Source: Salinibacterium sp. ZJ450 (lineage in GTDB: Bacteria > Actinomycetota > Actinomycetes > Actinomycetales > Microbacteriaceae). From it: a stretch of 64,000 bases of DNA. Under the pieces are notes generated by a model. The model ran no database searches and had not been told where the DNA came from. It was given only the letters and a program-made list of their open reading frames with translations. Positions 8,469-16,796 of this stretch are shown here, in pieces. Both the position numbers and the translations under genes were made by a program. The stretch lies in assembly GCF_011751885.2 (NCBI RefSeq), contig NZ_CP061771.1, forward strand, positions 1,984,001 to 2,048,000, given 5' to 3'. Positions within the stretch are counted from its first letter, which is position 1. Each line of letters starts with the position of its first letter.

Positions 8469-9926
8469 ATGCCTCGCCCGCGGTTACCTCACTGGTCCGT
8501 TCGGGTACGCATTCTGGCGGTAATTCTTGCCGTGACGGCGGTCGCCATGACGGTCGCCGGCGGCACCGCGTACCTGGTGCAGCGCGACCGCGTGCTGCAC
8601 GCTATCGACGACCACCTGCATGCCGCTGTCGAATCGGCACGGGTGGTCGTCACCGGATCCGGCGGCGCCGAATCTGACCGGGCCGCGGCAGCGCCTGAGA
8701 CCGCAGGCTTCACCGACGCTCGTACCGCCCTGGAGGCGGTGCTCGCGCGGGTGCTGCCCGGGCCCAGACAGAGCGCCATCGGCATCCTCGACGGGGCACC
8801 CACCTATGTCTCGGCCCTAGACACCGACTTCCATTTGGAAGACGATCCAGCATTCCTCGACCGTGTCGTCGCCGAGACCGCTGACGGGTCGGTGCGCCTC
8901 GGCACCGCGCAGTCATCCGTCGGCAATCTGCGGTATATCGCCATCCCGATCATCGTTCAGGGATCGGACTCTCGCGGCCTGTTCGTCACCGCGTACGACG
9001 TAGATGCCGAACTCGCGGTCATCACCACGGCATTCACCACCTACGCCTGGGTGGCCCTCACGTCGCTTGTCGGCATCGGTCTGGTGGGCTGGTACGTGGC
9101 CGGACGTCTGCTGCGGCCGATTCGCCACCTCACCGCCGCCGCCTCTCACATCACCGCCACCGATCTCAGCGAGCGGATTCCGGTCGCCGGCAACGACGAC
9201 GTGTCGGCGTTGACCGCCACCGTGAACGACATGCTCGGCAGACTCGACACGTCGATCACCACGCAACAGCAACTGCTGACCGACGTGCGGCACGAACTGA
9301 AAACGCCGCTGACCATCGTTCGAGGACATTTGGAACTGGTGGATGCTACGGATGCCGACGACGTGCGAGCCACGCGGGCCCTGGTGATCGACGAGCTCGA
9401 CCGGATGTCCGGGCTCGTCGATGAGATCGGGCTGCTCGCCGACAGCCAGACATCCGGCGCCCTGCAGCGCAGAGAAGTCGACGTGGCCGACCTCTCCGAA
9501 CAGGTGTTTTCGAAGGCATCCGCCATCTCCAACCACGACTGGCGACTGGCAGAGACCGCAACGGTGGTCGCCAGCGTGGACGCGGGACGGATCACGCAGG
9601 CCTGGCTGCAACTGGCAGACAACGCGGCCAAGTACTCCCCCGCAGGGTCGTTGATCCAAATGGGAAGCCGGCTGCGCACCGCCAACCGGGTGGAGTTCTG
9701 GGTGCTCGACGAAGGCCCCGGCATCCCGGAGGGGATGGAGGAGCGGATCTTCGAACGGTTCGGCAGGGTCGACGCGCGGCGCGGAATCCAGGGGTCGGGC
9801 CTCGGTCTGGCAATCGTGGCGGCCATCGCGCAGGCGCACGGTGGCACCGTCACGCTGCAGACCTCCCCCGGCGGCTCCCGCTTCGCCATAGACGTGCCGA
9901 CGGCACAGGACGGAACCCCTCGATGA
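8469..9926 (+). CDS. Two-component sensor histidine kinase
   Basis: The 485-residue protein has a transmembrane helix at about residues 14-36, an extracytoplasmic sensor region of about 155 residues, and a second helix at about 193-213. A HAMP linker follows, then HisKA with phospho-acceptor His275 in D-V-R-H-E-L-K-T-P. The ATPase domain has the N box L-A-D-N-A-A-K-Y-S, G1 D-E-G-P-G-I-P and G2 G-S-G-L-G-L-A. The stop overlaps the response regulator start by 4 bp. The stimulus is unknown; neighbours suggest a cell-surface signal. Confidence 0.93.
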   Translation: MPRPRLPHWSVRVRILAVILAVTAVAMTVAGGTAYLVQRDRVLHAIDDHLHAAVESARVVVTGSGGAESDRAAAAPETAGFTDARTALEAVLARVLPGPRQSAIGILDGAPTYVSALDTDFHLEDDPAFLDRVVAETADGSVRLGTAQSSVGNLRYIAIPIIVQGSDSRGLFVTAYDVDAELAVITTAFTTYAWVALTSLVGIGLVGWYVAGRLLRPIRHLTAAASHITATDLSERIPVAGNDDVSALTATVNDMLGRLDTSITTQQQLLTDVRHELKTPLTIVRGHLELVDATDADDVRATRALVIDELDRMSGLVDEIGLLADSQTSGALQRREVDVADLSEQVFSKASAISNHDWRLAETATVVASVDAGRITQAWLQLADNAAKYSPAGSLIQMGSRLRTANRVEFWVLDEGPGIPEGMEERIFERFGRVDARRGIQGSGLGLAIVAAIAQAHGGTVTLQTSPGGSRFAIDVPTAQDGTPR

Positions 9927-10588
9927 GCAGCATCCTTCTGGTCGAAGACGAAGACCGCATTGCCACGTTTGTGCGGAAAGGGCTCACCGCCGCCGGATAC
10001 GCCTGTCATGTGGTCGACGACGGCCTCGCGGCGGTGGAGTACGCGCGCTCTGACGAGTTCGACCTGGTGCTGCTGGATGTCGGACTGCCCTCGATCGACG
10101 GGTTTGAGGTGTTGAAGCGGATCCGCGCGTTCAATGACGTGGTGCCGATCATCATGCTGACCGCGCGCACCGCCACCGCGGACACTGTGGCCGGTCTCGA
10201 GGGCGGCGCAAGCGACTACCTGGCGAAGCCGTTCAAGTTCGACGAGCTGATCGCGCGCGTGCGGACCCGGCTGCGGGAATCGACCAAACAGCTGACCTCG
10301 TCCTCCACCTCGATCAGCCACGATGGGCTGACGCTGGACCTGCGGTCGCGGCGTGCCACCTCCGGGGCGCAGACCGTCGACCTGTCCGCCCGCGAGTTCG
10401 CGCTGCTGGAAGAGTTCATGCGCCATCCCGGCCAGGTGCTCAGCCGTGAGCAGCTGCTCAGCCGGGTGTGGGGATTCGACTTCGATCCGGGATCCAACAT
10501 CGTCGACGTGTACGTGCGCTACCTGCGAACCAAACTGGGCGCCGACCGCATCGAGACGGTGCGCGGCATGGGGTATCGGCTGGGCTGA
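9923..10588 (+). CDS. OmpR-family response regulator
   Basis: The 221-residue protein has a receiver domain with acidic pocket E9-D10-E11, phospho-acceptor Asp52 in L-L-D-V-G-L-P and the conserved Lys in D-Y-L-A-K-P-F. The C-terminal winged-helix DNA-binding domain has L-S-A-R-E-F-A-L-L and V-D-V-Y-V-R-Y-L-R-x-K. It is translationally coupled to the kinase (ATGA overlap). I infer that its targets include the palindromes at 8414, 11181 and 12917. Confidence 0.93.
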   Translation: MSSILLVEDEDRIATFVRKGLTAAGYACHVVDDGLAAVEYARSDEFDLVLLDVGLPSIDGFEVLKRIRAFNDVVPIIMLTARTATADTVAGLEGGASDYLAKPFKFDELIARVRTRLRESTKQLTSSSTSISHDGLTLDLRSRRATSGAQTVDLSAREFALLEEFMRHPGQVLSREQLLSRVWGFDFDPGSNIVDVYVRYLRTKLGADRIETVRGMGYRLG

Positions 10589-10621
10589 GCAGCCGTGCCG
10601 GTAGAAGGTGCGAGCAGCGAA

Positions 10622-10647
10622 ATGGCCCGGACAGGAGTCCGGGCCAT
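10622..10647. terminator. Terminator hairpin between convergent genes
   Basis: An 11-bp perfect stem (10622-10632 with 10637-10647) closes on a 4-nt AGGA loop between the response regulator and the convergent secreted-protein gene. It can act in both directions. There is no long T tract on either side, as is common in actinobacteria. Confidence 0.75.
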
Positions 10648-10677
10648 CCGTGTGCTGCGTAGTCGACCGAGACTTGC

Positions 10678-11079
10678 TTAGTCGACCGACACAGGGCTAA
10701 TCGGCGAGATGGCGCTGATCGGGCTCGCCGGGCTTGCGGGGCTGATCGGCGACGCGACGCTCGGAGCTGACACCGCAGTGGCGATGCTGGGAGCTGTCTG
10801 ACCGGATGACGCGGTGTCGACGGTGGCGGCTGGGGTTGCTGCGGCGGGAGCGGTGGGGCTGGTGGTGGGGCTCGCGCTCGGGCTGGTGGTGGGGGCGCTG
10901 CCGATCGGGTCGCTCGTCGTCGTCAGGCCGAATGCTGCGCCGGATGTCGCGGCGGCGGGACTGTTATCGCTGACATTCACGGTTGAGGCGTGTGCCGCGG
11001 TCAGGGCGCCGCCGGCGATCAAGCCCAACCCGAGCACTGACGCCGCGCCCACTGCGGTCCACTTCGTCTTCTTCTGCAT
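10678..11079 (-). CDS. Exported Ser/Ala/Pro/Thr-rich low-complexity protein
   Basis: The 133-residue protein has an N-terminal signal peptide (Lys-rich start, hydrophobic stretch to about residue 25, A-H-A cleavage site at about 29-31). A low-complexity mature part follows, with Thr-Ser-Pro repeats around residues 64-80. The end is a run of S-P-x-S-P and S-x-I-S-P-I units, ending Val-Ser-Val-Asp. No LPXTG anchor is seen. AGGAG precedes the ATG by 6 nt. I do not recognise a family; an exported wall-associated or proline-rich linker-type protein is likely. The degenerate palindrome at 11181 lies about 109 bp upstream. Confidence 0.65.
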   Translation of the reverse strand: MQKKTKWTAVGAASVLGLGLIAGGALTAAHASTVNVSDNSPAAATSGAAFGLTTTSDPIGSAPTTSPSASPTTSPTAPAAATPAATVDTASSGQTAPSIATAVSAPSVASPISPASPASPISAISPISPVSVD

Positions 11080-11180
11080 GGTGTTCTCCTGGTTCCTGTG
11101 TTGTCGCAGTCGCCGAGGCGGTGCATTGTGCTGACAAGAACCAGTCTCGTGAGCCCGGATGAGGCCAAGAGGAGGGTCAG

Positions 11181-11196
11181 GTTAGAGCGTTCTCAT
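11181..11196. promoter_or_regulatory. Palindromic site B (degenerate) upstream of exported protein
   Basis: GTTAGAGCGTTCTCAT matches site A (8414) at 12 of 16 positions, including the T-C-T-C-A arm. It sits just beyond the phosphotransferase stop. A GAGACT hexamer at 11143-11148 (minus strand) would place a start site about 50 bp from the palindrome centre, close to the spacing at sites A and C. This is the weakest of the three sites. Confidence 0.35.
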
Positions 11197-12524
11197 CGTG
11201 CTGGCACGGGGCTATCGCCCGTCGGCTGCCGGTCAATGAGGGCGTGGGCAAGGGACAGCAGCGTTTCGGGCGCGACGCTCTGTCCGAGCGCGTGGGCGAT
11301 CAGGTGGGTCGCCGAGATGGCGTGGGCGCGCGTCGCGAACCCGTGGTCGGATTGGCTGCTCCAGCTGAGGCGCCACCGGTTGGCGAGCGACTCGACACGA
11401 GCCGCCGTTGCGGGGTCGCCGCGTGCGGCGTACATCGCCGCCGACACCACCAGGTGCGCGTGCAGGGCGGCGGCATCGTCTGCGGGGTCGCCGGTGCCGG
11501 CCGTGTCGATGTCGAGGATTCCGACCAGCCGGTTGTCGGCCGGATCGAGGAAGAGCTGGCCGAGATGCAGGTCACCGTGAATCGTCACCGGTCGCGTCGA
11601 CGGGGCCGTCCGCAGCATCCGCTCGATCTGTCGGCACGTGTCATCCAGTGTCGTGAGCGCTGCTCGGTCGGCGCCCCGCTCACGAAGCAGCGCACCCACC
11701 CGGCGCTCGTACCAGGTCAGTCGCGTGGCGAGCGAGGCCCGCGCCGGTTTGTCGCTTGGCACGCGGGCGATCTGTGCGCACATTCGCGTGATGCCCGCGA
11801 CCAGGGCGTCAGCCTCCGCGTCGGTGAGGCGGGTGACGGCGGCCGATGCGATCTGGCCGTGCAGTGTGGTGAACGCGACGATGCCGTCATCGGTCCAGCC
11901 AAGCGTGTTGGGCACCGGCAGCCCTGCAGCCCGCCATGTGGCGTACTTGGCCTGCAGTTCGAAGACCTGCGCGGGCCGAACCACTTTGATGAACGCGGTG
12001 CCACCCGGCCAATCCGCGCGCACCACCGCGCGTTTCCCTGGGCGGTAGGCGGCCAGTGCCAGCGACACGGTGACGACGCCGAGGCCGATCCGGTTGAGGA
12101 GCACTATCGCAGCGTCAGGGAAGACGGCGGAGGGCAGGGCAGGCAGAGCGGGGTCGCGCGGATACAACCAGACCGCGTTCTCGTCGCCCGTCTCGTCGTT
12201 GCGCATAGTGAGGACCCCGTCGCGGCCCGCGTCACCCTGGTTGGTTTCCACGTACACGACCTGGCTCTGAGCCGACCCGTCATATCCTCGGAGCGTCATC
12301 TCGTGGCCAGTGACATACCCGTCCGCGGTGACATCGACGCTCAGCTGTCTGCTGTGCTGCAGCGTGAAGCCGAGTTCCTCAGCAAGGCTCTCGAGCAGGT
12401 CGCGCCGCGGGTCCTCGGTGGGCTCAGCCGTCGTGTGCCCAGTGCTCGCGTGCCCGGTGCTCGTGTGCCCAGCCGTCTGAGTCTCAGTCGTCGGCGTCTC
12501 AGCCGTCGGCGTCTCAGCCGTCAT
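11193..12524 (-). CDS. Phosphotransferase (APH/maltokinase-like kinase fold)
   Basis: The C-terminal half is a clear small-molecule kinase of the aminoglycoside phosphotransferase fold. The catalytic loop is H-G-D-L-H-L-G-Q, with Gln where most members have Asn (a form also seen in maltokinases), and the metal-binding D-I-D-T-A-G-T-G-D-P-A-D-D follows. The N-terminal half has a W-P-G-G-T-A-F-I-K-V-V lysine segment and an unassigned region. The start is uncertain: the first ~35 residues are Thr/Ala/Glu/His repeats encoded by 15-bp DNA repeats. I chose ATG 12524, which overlaps the upstream stop; ATGs at 12539 and 12608 are alternatives. The substrate is unknown. Confidence 0.75.
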   Translation of the reverse strand: MTAETPTAETPTTETQTAGHTSTGHASTGHTTAEPTEDPRRDLLESLAEELGFTLQHSRQLSVDVTADGYVTGHEMTLRGYDGSAQSQVVYVETNQGDAGRDGVLTMRNDETGDENAVWLYPRDPALPALPSAVFPDAAIVLLNRIGLGVVTVSLALAAYRPGKRAVVRADWPGGTAFIKVVRPAQVFELQAKYATWRAAGLPVPNTLGWTDDGIVAFTTLHGQIASAAVTRLTDAEADALVAGITRMCAQIARVPSDKPARASLATRLTWYERRVGALLRERGADRAALTTLDDTCRQIERMLRTAPSTRPVTIHGDLHLGQLFLDPADNRLVGILDIDTAGTGDPADDAAALHAHLVVSAAMYAARGDPATAARVESLANRWRLSWSSQSDHGFATRAHAISATHLIAHALGQSVAPETLLSLAHALIDRQPTGDSPVPAR

Positions 12525-12552
12525 CGGGCTCGTGGTCATCGGGCTCGTCGAG
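12435..12552. repeat. Three adjoining 15-bp tandem repeat families inside coding DNA
   Basis: Units of exactly 15 bp follow each other: GTGCCCxGTGCTCGx at 12435-12464, TCTCAGxCGTCGGCG at 12482-12522 and ATCGGGCTCGTxGxx at 12523-12552. Because 15 is a multiple of three, copy-number changes keep both overlapping genes in frame. They encode the Thr/Ala/Glu/His-rich start of the phosphotransferase and, in another frame, the acidic tail of the exported protein. Confidence 0.75.
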
Positions 12553-12876
12553 ATCGTCCGGGTCGTCGTCTGAACCGTGGCCGCTGTTGTCATCATCGTC
12601 ATCGTCATCGACGGCTGCCGGCGGAGCGGGGGCCACCGGCGTGGGTTCCGTCGGCACTCCGATGGTGGGCGTGCCGGGTTGGACGGCTGGCTCGGGCACG
12701 GTCACGGCCGGAGCAGTGTTGGTCGAGCCGGGCGCTTGCGGCACGAGGACGGGGCTGATCGATTGTTCGACACCGGGTTCATCTCGGATGGTTGTGGCCT
12801 CCACGGCGATGGCACCTGCGCCCACCAAACCGAGCGCAACCAGGCCGCCCACAACCGTTGAACTGATCCGTGACAT
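12514..12876 (-). CDS. Exported protein with proline-rich stalk and acidic aspartate-rich tail
   Basis: The 120-residue protein has a signal or anchor helix (residues about 8-27), a Pro/Val/Thr-rich middle (about 40-88), and a strongly acidic C-terminus with a run of seven Asp followed by further Asp/Pro/His residues. This layout suggests an exported, possibly cation-binding surface protein; no family is recognised. There is no clear ribosome binding site, but CAGAAT lies 6 nt before ATG 12876, fitting a leaderless transcript. The stop lies within the start region of the phosphotransferase gene. Confidence 0.65.
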   Translation of the reverse strand: MSRISSTVVGGLVALGLVGAGAIAVEATTIRDEPGVEQSISPVLVPQAPGSTNTAPAVTVPEPAVQPGTPTIGVPTEPTPVAPAPPAAVDDDDDDDNSGHGSDDDPDDLDEPDDHEPDDG

Positions 12877-12916
12877 GCTGCCATTCTGCCCGGCGCGGCG
12901 CGCGGTCACGCCCTTG

Positions 12917-12932
12917 GTGAGAGGTTTCTCAC
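12917..12932. promoter_or_regulatory. Palindromic site C upstream of acidic exported protein
   Basis: GTGAGA-GGTT-TCTCAC is a perfect inverted repeat differing from site A (8414) by one base. The 5 bases after the palindrome also nearly match (CGGAG versus CGCAG). Its centre is about 48 bp upstream of the probable leaderless start of the acidic protein gene, the same distance as site A from the kinase start. It also lies about 93 bp before the divergent AlkZ-like gene. Confidence 0.6.
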
Positions 12933-13017
12933 GGAGTCGCGCGCGCTTCCGTACCTCTGTCGGCGCCTCTGTCGGTGCCTCCCACAATCTGTCGGTGCCT
13001 GCCGCGATACTGGTGGC

Positions 13018-14118
13018 ATGGTCAGCGCTCCCGTGAACCGCAGGAGGCTGGCCGAGTTGCGCCTGATGGCACAGGCCATCGCACGGCCGACGTTCGAGAC
13101 TCCCGCTGCCGTCGTGCGGCACATGCTCGGTATGCAGGCGCAAGATTTCGCCGGCGCGCTGTGGTCCGTCGGCTTGCGCACGACACGTGCCACGCAAGCG
13201 GATGTCGTGGCGGCCCTGGCATCCGGCGACATTGTGCGGTCATGGCCACTGCGTGGCACCCTGCATTTCGTCCCAGGCGAAGACCTCGCCTGGATGCTGG
13301 GCGTGACAGCGCCGCGACTGATCGCCGGCGCGGCGACCCGGCATCGAGGTCTGGGGCTGGACTCGTCAACCTTTGAGAGCGCCCGCGCGGTAGCCGAGAC
13401 CCGGCTGACGGGCAGCGGGGTGCTCGCGCGGAATGCCCTGTTGCGCGAGTTTGACCGGCACGGCATCGACACCGGCGGGCAGCGCGGGTACCACATCCTC
13501 TGGTACCTCGGCCAAACCGGCACTCTGGTCTTCGGGCCCCCCGATGGCCGCACGCAGACGTTCACGTTACTTGACGAGTGGGTGCGGCATCCGCGTCGGC
13601 TCGAGCGGGACGAGGCGCTTGGCGAGTTCGCGCTGCGCTACTTTTCGAGTCACGGCCCGGCGACGGTGCGGGACTTCGCCTGGTGGGCGTCGCTGACCCT
13701 CCGCGACGCCCGCGCCGGACTCGCGGTGGCGGGCGAGGCGCTGACCGAGATCGAAAGCGACGGCGTCGCCTATTTTTTGTCGCCGCAGACTCTGGATGCC
13801 GCGCGCCCCACCTCGGCGGTGCGCGCGCTTCCCGGTTTCGACGAGTACCTGCTCGGCTATCAGGACCGTAGCGCCGTGATTATGCGAGAGCATCTGGCGG
13901 TCGTGGTCCCCGGGGGCAACGGCATGTTCTTCCCCACGATTGTGGTCGACGGCGAGGTGGTTGGGGTATGGCGGCGCACCGGCACGGCGGGTGAGGTCGA
14001 GGTGATCGCGGAGCCGTTCGGTGAGCTGAGCGATGCCGCGCGTGCTGGGTTCGACCGGGCTGTGCAGCGTTTTGGACGGTTCCTCGGCACGTCCGTGCAT
14101 GTACTGCCGCCGGAGTAG
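13018..14118 (+). CDS. Winged-helix (HTH_42) protein, AlkZ/AlkX-like putative DNA glycosylase
   Basis: The 366-residue protein belongs to the HTH_42 superfamily, recognisable from the early H-M-L-G-M-Q-A-Q-D-F segment (residues 36-44), W-P-L-R-G-T-L-H near residue 78, and the late L-P-x-F-D-E-Y-L-L-G-Y motif. The Q-A-Q triplet (Gln40, Gln42) matches the Q-x-Q catalytic motif of AlkZ, a glycosylase that unhooks bulky alkyl adducts. Many members are annotated only as winged-helix proteins. GATACT 6 nt before the ATG suggests a leaderless transcript. Activity in this protein is inferred, not shown. Confidence 0.75.
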   Translation: MVSAPVNRRRLAELRLMAQAIARPTFETPAAVVRHMLGMQAQDFAGALWSVGLRTTRATQADVVAALASGDIVRSWPLRGTLHFVPGEDLAWMLGVTAPRLIAGAATRHRGLGLDSSTFESARAVAETRLTGSGVLARNALLREFDRHGIDTGGQRGYHILWYLGQTGTLVFGPPDGRTQTFTLLDEWVRHPRRLERDEALGEFALRYFSSHGPATVRDFAWWASLTLRDARAGLAVAGEALTEIESDGVAYFLSPQTLDAARPTSAVRALPGFDEYLLGYQDRSAVIMREHLAVVVPGGNGMFFPTIVVDGEVVGVWRRTGTAGEVEVIAEPFGELSDAARAGFDRAVQRFGRFLGTSVHVLPPE

Positions 14119-14201
14119 CCAGCCCCGGGCGAGGGCGTCCAATCCTCCACAGGCGCCGGCTCGGTGACTTGTCCCAAGATTCGCGAGACTCCTTGGTAGC
14201 T

Positions 14202-15667
14202 ATGTTCGACACTGGCAAAATCGTATGTATGGAAACCCTCGCAGACCAGTTCGACCAGCTCGGTGCGGAACTCTCCGCCCTGGTCGGGCCGGTCGGCGTC
14301 CGGACGCTCACCGATGAGGAGCTGCTGATCCTGACCGGGGCGGTCGAGCGGCTCGGCCGGGCCGTGGACGGGGCCCGGGTGCTGGCCGCCGGCGAGATCG
14401 GCGACCGCTCCCGCCGCGAGCTCGGCCCGGACGGGCTGGCCTACCAGAAGGGCTGCCGGAACGCGATCGAGCTGCTGGAACGGGTAACCCTGATCGGCGG
14501 CCTGACCGCGAACCAGCGGCTGAAACTCGGCCGGCAGCTGCACCCGGACACCACCGTCAGCGGAGAAGCACTGCCGGGCCGGTTCCCGCAGGTCGCCGAG
14601 GCCCTCACCGCCGGCCGGATCGGTATCGATGCCGCGGCGGCGATCGTGAAGGGCCTGCAGCCGGCCAACGCCCACCGGACGAGCTGGCCGCCGCCGAGGC
14701 CGAACTGGTCGCCGCCGCCACCGGAACCCACCCCACCGGCCTCGACCCGGACACCGACCCCGATGCTGACCCTGCGGCGGATACCGACCCGGATGCCGCC
14801 ACGGTGGCGCCGTTGCCCTGCGCGGCCGACGAGATCGCCATCCAGACCTCCGTCTGGCGGGCCGTGATCGACCCCGACGGGCTACAACCCTCCGAGGAAC
14901 GCGCCATGCGCAGCCGCATGTTCAGCAAGGGACACCTCCGCGACGGACTCGTCCGCGGCCAATACGCCCTACTGCCCGAGATCGCCGCGAAACTGGACCG
15001 GCTCTTTGACGCCTACCTCTCCCCGAACACCACCGGGGTGTTCCTCACCGACGACGAACGCGCCACCGCCGAGGCCCTCGGAGATGACCGCACTCCCGAC
15101 CAGCAACGCCACGACGTACTCGCCGCCCTGGTCGACGGCCACGCCCGCTCCGGCACGGCCCCCCGCATCGGCGGCGCCTCCCCCACCGTGCTGGTCAGCG
15201 TCAAAGCCGCCGACCTGAACACCGGCCGCGGACCCGGCTGGATCGACGGGCTCACCACCCCGATCTCGATGGCCGCCATCAACCAGATGACCTGCACCGG
15301 CGGCATCCAACCGGTCAGATTCGACTCCTTCGGCCGGATCATCGAACTCGGCACCAAACAACGCGGGTTCACCCCCGCCCAACGCCGCGCCATCAACCTC
15401 CGCGACGGCAGCTGCATCTGCTGCAACATCCCCGCCGGCTGGACCGAGATCCACCACGTCCTCGACTGGGCCAAAAACGGACTCACCCACACCGACAACG
15501 GGGTCAGCCTGTGCTGGTTCCACCACCGAACCATCGAAACCTCCGGCTGGGACATCCGCATGATCCGCGGCGTCCCCCACCTGAAAGCACCACCCTGGAT
15601 CGACCCCACCGGCACCTGGCGACCCGCCAGCAAAGCCCGCACCGACAAGGGACCCACCCGCCCCTAA
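14202..15667 (+). pseudogene. DUF222/HNH endonuclease gene broken by a single frameshift
   Basis: The first frame (from ATG 14202 or 14229) encodes the DUF222 N-terminal domain up to about position 14676, then turns into a proline-rich nonsense tail. The -1 frame resumes exactly there with D-E-L-A-A-A-E-A-E-L and runs to 15667. It includes a low-complexity Asp/Pro/Thr segment and the HNH domain (C-x2-C, then T-E-I-H-H-V, then N-G-V-S-L-C-x2-H-H). The two halves would join into about 488 residues, the usual size. A one-base loss or sequencing error is the likely cause. Confidence 0.8.
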
Positions 15668-15727
15668 ACCCGGACCCGCGCAAGCCGATCCCTCTGCCGC
15701 GCTGCTGTGCGCGGCTACGCTGAAGCG

Positions 15728-16762
15728 GTGAGAGGGTTCAGCACGCTGCAGCAGTCGCATCGCTCTCCGTTGTTGCAGGTGCTCAAAACATCGGCGGCGG
15801 CTGTGGTCGCGTGGCTGGCGTCGAGCCTGCTGCTTGGTCAGCCGTTCCCGATCTTCGCCGCGATCGCGGCACTTCTCGTGGTGCAGCCGAGCGTCAATCA
15901 GTCGCTCGCGAAGGGCATCGAACGAAGCGTCGGGGTGGTTCTTGGCGTACTGCTGGCATCAGTGGCCGGCGCCGTGTTCGGTAACGCCAGCTGGGTGGTG
16001 TTGCTCGCCATCGTGGCGTCGCTGCTGATCGCCTGGGCGCTGAAGCTTGGTCCCGGGTCGTCGAATCAGATTCCGATTAGCGCGATGCTCGTGCTGGCGC
16101 TCGGTGGCGATTCTCCGCTCTACGCGGTGGATCGGGTGGTGGAGACGGTCATCGGCGCGGTGACGGCGCTCGTAATCAACGCGCTGATCGTGCCGCCTGT
16201 ACTGGTAGCGCCCGCACACGTCGCCATCACGCGTCTGCAGAACCGCACGGCGGCTGCCCTGGACCGGATCGCCCTGGCGCTGCACGAGCCGCAGAGTCGG
16301 GCAGAGCTTATCGAGTTGCTGGAGCAGGCGCGTGAGCTGCGCGGGCTTCGTGATGCGGCGGCTGACGCGGTCGCTCTCGGCGAGGAGAGCCTCACCCTCA
16401 ACCCTCGTCGGAGCCGCATGCGTGACCTACTGGCGGACGACGCCGAGCTGTTGGTACGGCTGAATGCCCTGGTGACCCGGGTAATCGGCATGGCGAGGGC
16501 GATCCATGATCACTACGACCCGACCCTGATGGACGACCCCAACGTGCATGCGATCGTCACAGAGATCAGCCGTGCGGCGCACGATCTGCGGTTACTGGGT
16601 GCCTCAGACACCGACGGACCGACTCCGGGCGTGGACGTGCCGGCGCTCACCGCACCCCTGGTGGTGCAGCAACCGAACCCCGATCACTGGATTCTGGTTG
16701 GCTCGCTGCTGGAAGACATGCGCCGCGTGCGGGAAGAGATCGTTGGTGTGCCGGATCGCTGA
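15728..16762 (+). CDS. FUSC-family membrane protein
   Basis: The 344-residue product has an N-terminal cluster of hydrophobic helices (residues about 20-165) with the characteristic A-A-x-A-A-L-L-V-V-Q-P-S segment. A cytoplasmic alpha-helical region with several acidic/arginine coils follows. This is the architecture of FUSC/aromatic acid exporter-like proteins. The start is set at GTG 15728 because TACGCT lies 6 nt upstream, fitting a leaderless transcript; an in-frame GTG at 15707 is the alternative. The transported compound is unknown. Confidence 0.78.
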   Translation: MRGFSTLQQSHRSPLLQVLKTSAAAVVAWLASSLLLGQPFPIFAAIAALLVVQPSVNQSLAKGIERSVGVVLGVLLASVAGAVFGNASWVVLLAIVASLLIAWALKLGPGSSNQIPISAMLVLALGGDSPLYAVDRVVETVIGAVTALVINALIVPPVLVAPAHVAITRLQNRTAAALDRIALALHEPQSRAELIELLEQARELRGLRDAAADAVALGEESLTLNPRRSRMRDLLADDAELLVRLNALVTRVIGMARAIHDHYDPTLMDDPNVHAIVTEISRAAHDLRLLGASDTDGPTPGVDVPALTAPLVVQQPNPDHWILVGSLLEDMRRVREEIVGVPDR

Positions 16763-16796
16763 TCGGGACTGACCAGATCATGCCAGACCGACCAGA

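Noticed and set aside
12435-12552. CRISPR array
   Set aside because: Units are 15 bp, contiguous and coding; no spacers of regular length and no cas genes in the window.
14650-14700. Programmed ribosomal frameshift in the DUF222/HNH gene
   Set aside because: No slippery heptamer or downstream structure is seen at the break, and members of the family are normally single-frame. A mutation or error is simpler.
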